From positions 3,973,001-4,037,000 of the forward strand of contig NC_065888.1 in NCBI RefSeq assembly GCF_905147045.1: a stretch of 64,000 nt of DNA, in the 5' to 3' direction. Within the stretch, counting starts at the first letter, position 1; each line of letters starts with the position of its first letter. This DNA comes from Nymphalis io. Lineage: Eukaryota > Arthropoda > Insecta > Lepidoptera > Nymphalidae. Below, in pieces: positions 63,851 through 64,000 of the stretch. The notes below the pieces were generated by a model. The model did not search any database. It was given only the letters and a program-made list of their open reading frames with translations, and was not told the DNA's origin. The position numbers were made by a program, and so were the translations under genes.

Positions 63851-64000
63851 ACAGTGTTTTTTATTTCTTAACTGCAAATGTTTGTAAGAATAAGTTTGAA
63901 ATAGGCAACTCATTTTGACACAATCGAATACCGATTTTTTTTTCGGAGAACCATTAAAATAAGGTGTTGATTCTCCTTTGGACGTTTTTGTTTGAAATCC

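Overview
The window looks like nuclear DNA from a lepidopteran, probably a butterfly. It is strongly AT-rich, its only host genes are insect seven-transmembrane odorant receptors split by GT-AG introns, and it is packed with transposon types common in Lepidoptera: an RTE-type LINE, a mariner, tRNA-derived SINEs and Helitron-like repeats. The organism assignment is inference from gene family and repeat style, not from a marker gene.

The left 30 kb holds a tandem array of three odorant receptor genes, all on the + strand (OR-A 43-4342, OR-B 8119-11851, OR-C 27573-30156). Each can be rebuilt by hand as five coding exons with the same intron phases (2, 0, 0, 0) and near-identical exon sizes (a long first exon, then 100, 102, 156 and 60-63 nt). 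The products are 392, 392 and 400 residues with no internal stop or frameshift. OR-A and OR-B are the closer pair; OR-C is more divergent and lies 15.7 kb downstream. Receptors of this family work in antennal neuron membranes as ligand-tuning subunits beside the co-receptor Orco, which is not in this window.

The 15.7 kb between OR-B and OR-C is mostly transposon debris: a mariner remnant with one terminal repeat (12682-13240), a decayed jockey-like reverse transcriptase piece (14500-14960), an almost full-length RTE-type LINE flanked by an 11-bp target duplication (16073-19236), a 5'-truncated second copy 1 kb further on (20229-20424), and a probable R1-type LINE tail (23834-24043).

From 30.2 kb to 64 kb I find no host gene I can defend. 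This half is AT-rich intergenic or intronic DNA with scattered SINEs, Helitron-like repeats, microsatellites and a few GC-richer islands I cannot explain (for example 51240-51485, 56360-56650, 58385-58690, 62420-62680). I found no CRISPR array, rRNA gene, genuine tRNA gene or obvious novel multi-gene system. The best-supported biology is the receptor array and the repeat insertions that have grown within and around it.
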